Positions 59,358 to 64,000 of a stretch of DNA of 64,000 bases are shown piece by piece. The DNA comes from Neckera pumila (Eukaryota > Streptophyta > Bryopsida > Hypnales > Neckeraceae), in the NCBI GenBank assembly GCA_963969595.1, contig OZ018414.1, positions 22,923,660 to 22,987,659 on the forward strand, in the 5' to 3' direction. How positions within the stretch are numbered: the stretch's first letter is position 1; each line of letters opens with the position of its first letter. The notes below the pieces were generated by a model. The model searched no databases and had not been told where the DNA came from. It saw only the letters and a list, made by a program, of their open reading frames with translations. The translations under genes and the position numbers were made by a program.

Positions 59358-60712
59358 ATGACTAGCCTTGCAACATTATGTTCCCGTTGCCAACACAAAT
59401 TTAAACGTACGTCTTATAAATATTGCCCTATGTGTGGCACTCCTTGTTTGCCGTTTCCAATAGATGGTTTTTCTACTGACAAATTAGAAGTAGAATCTGC
59501 TACAGGCCTACAGGGACTCATAGGGTGCAAGGTCTTCCTATTCCAAGTTATGAACAAATTTATGTTCATCATCCTCAGAGCTTGAAAGAGGAAAGCAAGT
59601 TGTATGGAAAGAAGTTTCTTTTAGCATATTACATTGATGAGTATTATAAATTCATGAATAATCAACAAAAGGCAAAAGGGTGGCTACAAAAAGACAAACT
59701 TGTAAACCAAAATTTGGAGGGGAGTTGAGAAGAATGGAGGGATATTTTGAAAGCAATATGCGAAGCCAGGTCTCCACAAATGGAGTTGCTAGATTTTGGA
59801 AAGATCCAAATGCCTTGGCGACCAAAAGAAGTTTACACTTACTTATTAGAGCACACGGAGAATTTGAGGAAATACAACAAAAGCAAACGCATGAGAACAA
59901 TTGATATAAGTGTTTCTAATTACTTTTTCAATAACATTTTGTAATTGCCATTTCTTATATGTCATTCACTTGGATGAAAATTATTCATAAAAAGTTCAAT
60001 ATTTAGTGTAGAAGTGTTCTGTCTCCTCTGGTTTCATTGAATCATGTTTCATTTCTTTTTTTCTAGTAATTAATGCATTCCAACTGATACATTTGAGGCC
60101 ATTGAAATGTATTGTCTGTAATGAATTTTGTAGATGAATCTTAAAGGAGTGGGCAACCAGGCTGCAGAAGTGGGCAGTCCTGAAATTCAAGATCGCCTAC
60201 CACAATTGGAAGTTGCAGAAACTCAAAGTCCAAAGGTATATAATTTGCAGTCATCAATGTTTACTAATCATTTCATCTCCATTTTATTCAAATGTTCACT
60301 TATTTGTGTTCATAATGTATAATAATACAATGCTTGCCTTAACTAAATTAAGGATGATGTGTAGGCACCACCTTCAAGTCATGAAAAAGACTTGAGACCA
60401 CAACGTCAAAGACAACCAACAAGAAAGGCAAATGAAGGAGATTATCAACGCAAGAAGAAAAATAGAGGGAAGGCTCCAGCAGAAGATGACAAAAGTATGG
60501 ATGATTTCACATTGAAAGATGTTGAATGGACCATCCGACAGCATTTTCAATACAAAAAGGTGGATGATATAGCAAGTCACATCTAGATGTAGCCTTGGAT
60601 GGATGAAATGCTATAGAAAGAACAAATCGTTATAGCAAGTGGAAGACATATGAGTACAAGAAGAAGGTAAAAAAACTAGCTTATAAGTTAAATGAAATGA
60701 ATGAAAATTAAA
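59358..60712 (+). pseudogene. Second transposon gene with N-terminal zinc ribbon, broken
   Basis: It fills the spacer of the inverted repeat, starting at the ATG at 59358, 25 bp inside the boundary. The first 30 residues hold Cys8-x2-Cys11 and Cys23-x2-Cys26 (LCSRCQ ... YCPMCG), a zinc ribbon. A frame change near 59505 leads into GLPIPSYEQIYVHHPQSLKEES; a TGA at 59726 interrupts before EEWRDILKAICEAR. Two further exons are clear: 60134-60235 (MNLKGVGNQ to QSPK, then GT) and 60365-60585 (APPSSHEKDL, then a basic RKKKNRGK stretch); a shifted remnant KWKTYEYKKKVKKLAYKLNEMNEN follows. No family is recognised. A DNA-binding helper protein of the CACTA element is a guess from position and composition. 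Confidence 0.5.
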
Positions 60713-61128
60713 AAACCCCTAAGGAACAATGATACTTCAGGGGAAGTTAAACCCTACATAATAAGTCATGACTTTCACTAATGTTGTTTAGAACTCTACA
60801 TTCATTAATAAGTGCTTCTGCAGTACAAAATACTAAGTTTGAAACAACTATGAATACTAACAAATGATATGTTATGCTTCAATTCTTTTATAAGTATGAA
60901 TCATAAATATCAGTGATATATTTCAACTACATAAATTGATATTCAATCTCCTCCCTTTCTTATATAATAAGGTGTAGAACCTTGATCTTTTACTTTTTAT
61001 GTGATTTACCTATTTTTAAATTAAAAGTAGTACTTGAACTAGAATTAATATAACAAGTAGTGGACGAAATTGAAGTATTAGTGATTTACTTTTAAAAATG
61101 CTTTGGTAAATTTTAAATATATCAGCGC

Positions 61129-61446
61129 ACTACACTAAAAATGATATTTAGTGTTGGCAACACTAATTACGAACCTTGACACTAAATATCATAAATAAGT
61201 AACACTAAATCTAATTTCTAACACTAAATATGCTCTATGGTAAATCTGAAATCTGAAAAGGTTTACATTTAGTGTTAGAACAGGTTAAAAAAATGAACTT
61301 GCAAAGGAAGCGGAGGCGGTGGCAGAGGCGGCGCATTGAAGTCCAACACAACACTAAATCCGCTACAATTCAGATTTAGTGTTGTGGCTGGTAGGGGGGT
61401 AAAACACTAAATGTCATACTACACTAAATATCATTTTTAGTGTAGT
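61129..61446. mobile_element. CACTA-like MITE, right-arm copy
   Basis: Mirror of 58723-59040; its presence in both arms shows the MITE was inserted before the inverted duplication. Confidence 0.72.
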
Positions 61447-61979
61447 CGTCCAATTGGAGCTATCTAACTCCACTAAATAAATCCATCTTTTATAGATATC
61501 CATCTAACTAGAATTGTCTTATTCCAGTACACTAGTCCACCATCTCAAGATATTTATCACCAGTCGATCTCTACTTATCCACTAGTGTACATTTTGATCA
61601 TGAATTAGTTCATCCATCAATGCATTCATCCATCAAAGGTCAAGGGGCAAATGCACACTACGCTGGATCAAAGTTGGTAGAAATACATCCATAAAAGTCC
61701 ACTTCATTTTTTTGCATATGACCTTCAAATGATTTTGATTTTTTTCTACAATTTCTTAATAGTATGTTAAAGCAAAAGATGAAAACATTTACTTGAAATT
61801 TCCTTTGTATGTATATTAATACAAAAAAAATTTAAAGATGACATCAAATTTTGATTTATTTCAATAAATTGTAGAATTAATTATAATGAAAATGAACTCT
61901 ACTGAAAATTAGACCACCCTTGGAAATACTTATTACAATTTATTTTGTAAGATAGATTTGTGTGAAGTTGATTTTAAGT

Positions 61980-63059
61980 ATGTCTAATGTACCTCCAAAG
62001 ATCAATAGTATTTCTGCATAGAATGAGGAAGCAAAGAAGTATGATTTTGATTGTTGGAATTGTTTGGAAAAGGTCTCATCTGTAAAGAAGATGGTAAAGG
62101 GCGACCCACGCAATGTAGCGTTGGCTGCTCATTGGGATGGATTTACTATTTCAAAACACTACAATCAAAGTAGCTGGGTTTTAGAAGTTGCCATCTTAAG
62201 TGCAAGAACAACAAACCCAATTGAACTCATTCTTGTGCTTTTCATTCTGACAACATTCATCTCCAAAATCGGTGGTGCAAGTTTAGTGGTGGAAAAAAGA
62301 ATTAAAGAGTCGATGGTTAAACTGTTAGATCCATTCATTAAGGAGCTCCAAGAATTATATTATGATGGTTTCAACATGGACTATCCGCAGTCTATCATGA
62401 GCAAATATTTTCCAAATATACCAAGAGACTCTAACATAAGGGCAATATTGATGCTTGTGATAAGGGATCACCCTGCTCAATGCAAAATGGGAAAATTGAA
62501 ACAACCTAGGAAGTCCCTTTGTAGAAGGTGCAAAATGCATATTGAGCTAAAAGATGGTCATTATGTATATGGCCATAATTGCAAGCAAATTTTCCATGCT
62601 CCTGAAAAATGTAGCATTGCACAGTTATGGCAAGATGTGCGTGGTTGGAATCGGTTGCCTGCTAATCCAAAAAAAGCATTCATTAGTCATGGACAAAGAA
62701 CAGGTGTATGTGGAGAGTCTTCTTTGTGGACACTATATCATCTATATGGATTTGACCTTTCAGTAGACCTTGTGTACGATGTAATGCACATCATGGGCTT
62801 GAACATTTTCAAGTCATACATCAAGAATTTGTTCATGTGGATTGGCGACGATGCAGATAAAAAGACAAGAATATTAGAAATGTGTACAGGAGTGGAAGAG
62901 CCACGCCCTTGTGAGTTAAGAGGGGGACGTTGGTGAAACAACCCATTTGAGTATAGCAATTCTTTTATGGCAGAAGAAAACCAAAAATTTATTCAGTAGG
63001 TGCTACCAAGTGTACTATATGCATTGAACAAAGAAGAACGTATGAATTCCAAACTATGA
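61980..63059 (+). pseudogene. TNP2-like CACTA transposase, N-terminal and core part (right-arm copy)
   Basis: ATG at 61980, TAG at 62019-62021, open to TGA at 62934-62936, then TAG at 62997-62999 and TGA at 63057-63059, all in one frame. The 290-residue open part is identical to the left copy (AAHWDGF, DHPAQCKMG, YDVMHI). Here the transposase reads in the same direction as the zinc-ribbon gene at 59358, 1.3 kb upstream, which may be the original two-gene order of the element. The C-terminal part, if present, lies beyond the window. Confidence 0.72.
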
Positions 63060-64000
63060 ACTAGATTTTGCACTTCTACAAAACCCAGGAACATTAGTAT
63101 AGGGGGGTCTTTGTTCTAGGGAAAGGTTTAATCAGTCTAATGTTTTATGACTAAAAGTCACTTACAAATAGATTTGTATTTACAAATTTAGTATAATATT
63201 ATATCACTCTTATTTTTGTGTGTAAAATTTGTTGGCTAGTCCATTACCAATGTATGTATAAAGTCCCAGTCCTATATAGTGTTCTAAGGGAGGTCAAATC
63301 ATTCTTTGTCAAATAAATCAAGTTTTGTCAAATGAATCTTATATGATGCATGCATTAGGACGTAATCATAACAAGATAGTATTGATAAAATAGTATATAT
63401 ATAATTTGTTCATTATACCTTTTTATGTTTTTATGTCAAATAGTCCAGTCAATCTATAGCTAATGCGATCATGCAAGAATGTCTAGTGTTTCCGTATTCT
63501 ATATCAAATGATTCCTAGTTGTGCAATGTATGATGATGTCAAATATTTCTTATTCGCTTTTGCCAAATTATGTCAAATGAATCCAAACCAACAAGTGTTA
63601 ACATACAAACATACCCTTGGAATAATTTGCAATTTCACCACATATAAAATTTATGACCAAAACTAAAAAAAATAATTTACAATTCATGTAATCATATCAA
63701 ACATAAGATTTAAAGTGGAATAAAGCAATCAGCAAGACACAAAGGATTTAAAAACATAAACCAAAACGTCAATATATGTATATATAAATTTACACATAAT
63801 AACCCAAGGATCTAAAACCACAAGCATATAAAATAATATTCAGAAATCAACTATATATATTTACATGTATATTATAATAACTTAAAATCTGAAAATAGTC
63901 CCTGAAAACGCTGAAATTTACAAATTAATGGTCAAAAGACCTATATCCGTGGACTGCAATCCCTATGACCATGGACATTGGGACCCTATGACCGCGCAGT

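Larger units (their letters stand above)
60836..64000 (-). repeat. Right arm of the long perfect inverted repeat
   Basis: Reverse complement of 56169-59333, running to the last base of the window, so its outer end is not seen. It carries the same pseudogene stops and the same MITE as the left arm. Confidence 0.95.

Noticed and set aside
1..64000. CRISPR arrays, operons, ribosome binding sites, rRNA or intact tRNA genes
   Set aside because: None seen. The window is eukaryotic nuclear DNA with introns; the only tRNA-like sequence is the 52-nt remnant at 12312-12363.
1..64000. Complete LTR retrotransposon, viral insertion or organelle DNA transfer
   Set aside because: No reverse transcriptase, integrase, gag, viral or plastid/mitochondrial gene sequence was recognised in any frame.
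56169..64000. Interpreting the inverted arms as long terminal inverted repeats of an intact transposon
   Set aside because: The arms hold a nonsense-ridden transposase and an inserted MITE, and the spacer gene is also broken; a later inverted duplication or assembly artefact fits better.

Overview
The window looks like nuclear DNA of a land plant with a large, repeat-rich genome. Two interrupted genes have clear plant-type products: a plastid sugar-phosphate translocator and an alpha/beta-hydrolase of the prolyl aminopeptidase type. Telomere-like CCCTAAA runs and a dense load of DNA transposons fit this. The species cannot be read from the sequence; a fern, gymnosperm or other large-genome plant would fit.

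Layout. 0-12 kb: AT-rich non-coding DNA holding TTAA-flanked inverted-repeat elements (180-1117, 3298-4672, 8986-9900), two other MITEs and a GC-rich promoter- or LTR-like patch (2390-3200). 12.03-16.96 kb: a complete hAT transposon (15-bp perfect TIRs, 8-bp target duplication with one mismatch) whose transposase is split by a frameshift. 17-31 kb: a mosaic of nested MITEs belonging to at least five families, with more TTAA elements (18346-19178, 19298-20392, the tandem pair 24043-25864, 27048-27978, 29171-30072). 31-35 kb: nothing recognisable as a gene. 35.25-38.42 kb (minus): a five-exon glucose-6-phosphate/phosphate translocator-like gene, 413 aa. 40.58-44.86 kb (minus): an eleven-exon alpha/beta-hydrolase, 541 aa. 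Both models were joined exon by exon, and every junction keeps the reading frame. 45-53.6 kb: repeats again, including a duplicated segment upstream of the hydrolase, a weak unknown ORF cluster at 47.2-47.9 kb and composite TTAA elements. 53.6-64 kb: a decayed CACTA-type (TNP2-like) transposon locus, much of which is present twice as an apparently perfect inverted repeat. Its arms are 56169-59333 and 60836-64000, the spacer is 1502 bp, and the right arm runs into the window edge.

The two host genes lie in the same orientation about 2.2 kb apart. Nothing links their functions: one imports phosphorylated sugar into plastids, the other is a probable peptidase or esterase. Everything else is transposon biology. 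The most interesting signals are the TTAA-flanked element family with CCCCTAAAGG-type termini (piggyBac-like or Sola3-like target choice), the long perfect inverted repeat that duplicated an already broken transposase, and a 126-nt stop-free intron in the translocator that would add 42 residues if retained.
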